A DNA stretch of 5,488 nt from an uncultured Campylobacter sp. (GTDB lineage Bacteria; Campylobacterota; Campylobacteria; Campylobacterales; Campylobacteraceae): the NCBI RefSeq assembly GCF_938045595.1, contig NZ_CALIBB010000292.1, forward strand, positions 1-5,488, read 5' to 3'. The translations under genes were made by a program, and so were the position numbers. Below, one piece after another: positions 5,101-5,488 of this stretch. The notes below the pieces were generated by a model. The model searched no databases, was not told the origin of the DNA, and saw only the letters and a list, made by a program, of their open reading frames with translations. Numbering within the stretch: position 1 is the first letter of the stretch; every line of letters starts with the position of its first letter.

Positions 5101-5410
5101 AAAAGCGATAAATTTTATTTATTTTACGCAGGATTTGGGCTGCAAGGTCGTAAAATTTTTAGGATATTTTAAATTTGGCTCGCGGAATTTTAAGTAGGAT
5201 AAAATTTAAATTCTAAGATTCAATCCTTAAGCAAGTTAAATTTCGGCGCGATACAAGGTAAATTTGAGTAGGTTAAAATTCTTGCACGTTGGAATTTAAA
5301 CGAAAAACTGGGCGTCGCGATAAGGCAAACGCAAAAATACGAAAAATGCGAAGCTGAAATTTATCGCATGTCTAAATTTAAACCGCCTTTTGGCTAAATT
5401 TAAGCTAAAA
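5101..5410. other. AT-rich spacer with AAATTT words, no gene
   Basis: This stretch between divergent transcription units carries no open frame of note. It is dense in AAATTT-type words (for example near 5110, 5153, 5170, 5202, 5238, 5260, 5358, 5373, 5396). A short repeat, GTAGGATAAAATT at 5194-5206 and GTAGGTTAAAATT at 5268-5280, differs at one position. The spacing is irregular, unlike the 26-nt array. Confidence 0.6.
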
Positions 5411-5414
5411 ACGC

Positions 5415-5424
5415 TATAATCCCG
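5415..5424 (+). promoter_or_regulatory. Promoter of the tRNA-Arg gene
   Basis: A perfect TATAAT at 5415-5420 lies 20 nt before the tRNA. There is no good -35, but AT-rich words (TTTAAGCTAAAAA) precede it, as expected for Campylobacter sigma-70 promoters. CCCG directly after the box is a GC-rich discriminator, the kind found at stable-RNA promoters under stringent control; that regulation is inferred. Confidence 0.75.
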
Positions 5425-5440
5425 TTTTCTTTTTATTCGT

Positions 5441-5488
5441 GCGCTCGTAGCTCAGCTGGATAGAGCATTTGATTGCGGTTCAAAAGGT
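5441..5488 (+). tRNA. tRNA-Arg, anticodon GCG (5' part only)
   Basis: The first 48 nt of a tRNA are present: acceptor strand GCGCTCG (5441-5447), T8 and A9, D-arm GCTC/GAGC with AGCTGGATA loop, A26, anticodon stem TTTGA (5468-5472) paired with TCAAA (5480-5484), and loop TTGCGGT. The anticodon is GCG at 5475-5477, which reads Arg codon CGC and, by wobble, CGU. The variable loop starts at 5485 and the window ends before the T-arm, so the 3' half and CCA status are unseen. Confidence 0.93.

Overview
The window looks like chromosomal DNA from a Campylobacter-type epsilonproteobacterium of moderate GC content. The support is the very frequent word AAATTT, Lys-Phe written almost always as AAATTT, AAGGA-type ribosome sites, TATAAT boxes without a clear -35, and a Campylobacter-like tRNA. 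An oral species such as C. gracilis would fit, but that is inference and not shown by the sequence alone.

Layout, left to right. (1) 1-101 is the 3' end of purH (+), followed by a terminator-like hairpin. (2) 102-1680 has no convincing gene. It holds several families of degenerate repeats: a duplication about 228 nt apart, a hairpin between 12-bp direct repeats, units of about 54 nt, and from 1109 to about 1660 an array in which an AAAATTTT-type core recurs about every 26 nt. (3) 1722-2798 is a fused methionine sulfoxide reductase MsrA-MsrB (+) with an export signal, and with a second strong ribosome site inside it that could start a cytoplasmic form. (4) 2799-4035 is again gene-free: a G/T-rich stretch of decayed repeats, then AT-core repeats. 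(5) On the minus strand, 5059-4436 encodes a secreted cysteine-rich protein resembling the Sel1/Hcp type. It is followed 65 nt downstream by a small membrane protein (4370-4036) that reads as one protein only if a one-base frameshift is corrected. (6) 5060-5440 is AT-rich spacer carrying outward-facing promoters. (7) 5441 to the end is the first 48 nt of a tRNA-Arg with anticodon GCG, behind a perfect TATAAT.

The genes do not form one pathway: purH is purine synthesis, MsrAB repairs oxidised methionine in the envelope, and the minus-strand pair is of unknown function. The most unusual property is that only about 40% of the window is coding, against the dense packing normal for this group, and most of the rest is old, diverged repetitive DNA. 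I did not find a recognisable defence system, mobile element or CRISPR array. The best candidates for something undescribed are the 26-nt periodic array, the G/T-rich repeat block, the two-start MsrAB and the frameshifted membrane protein.
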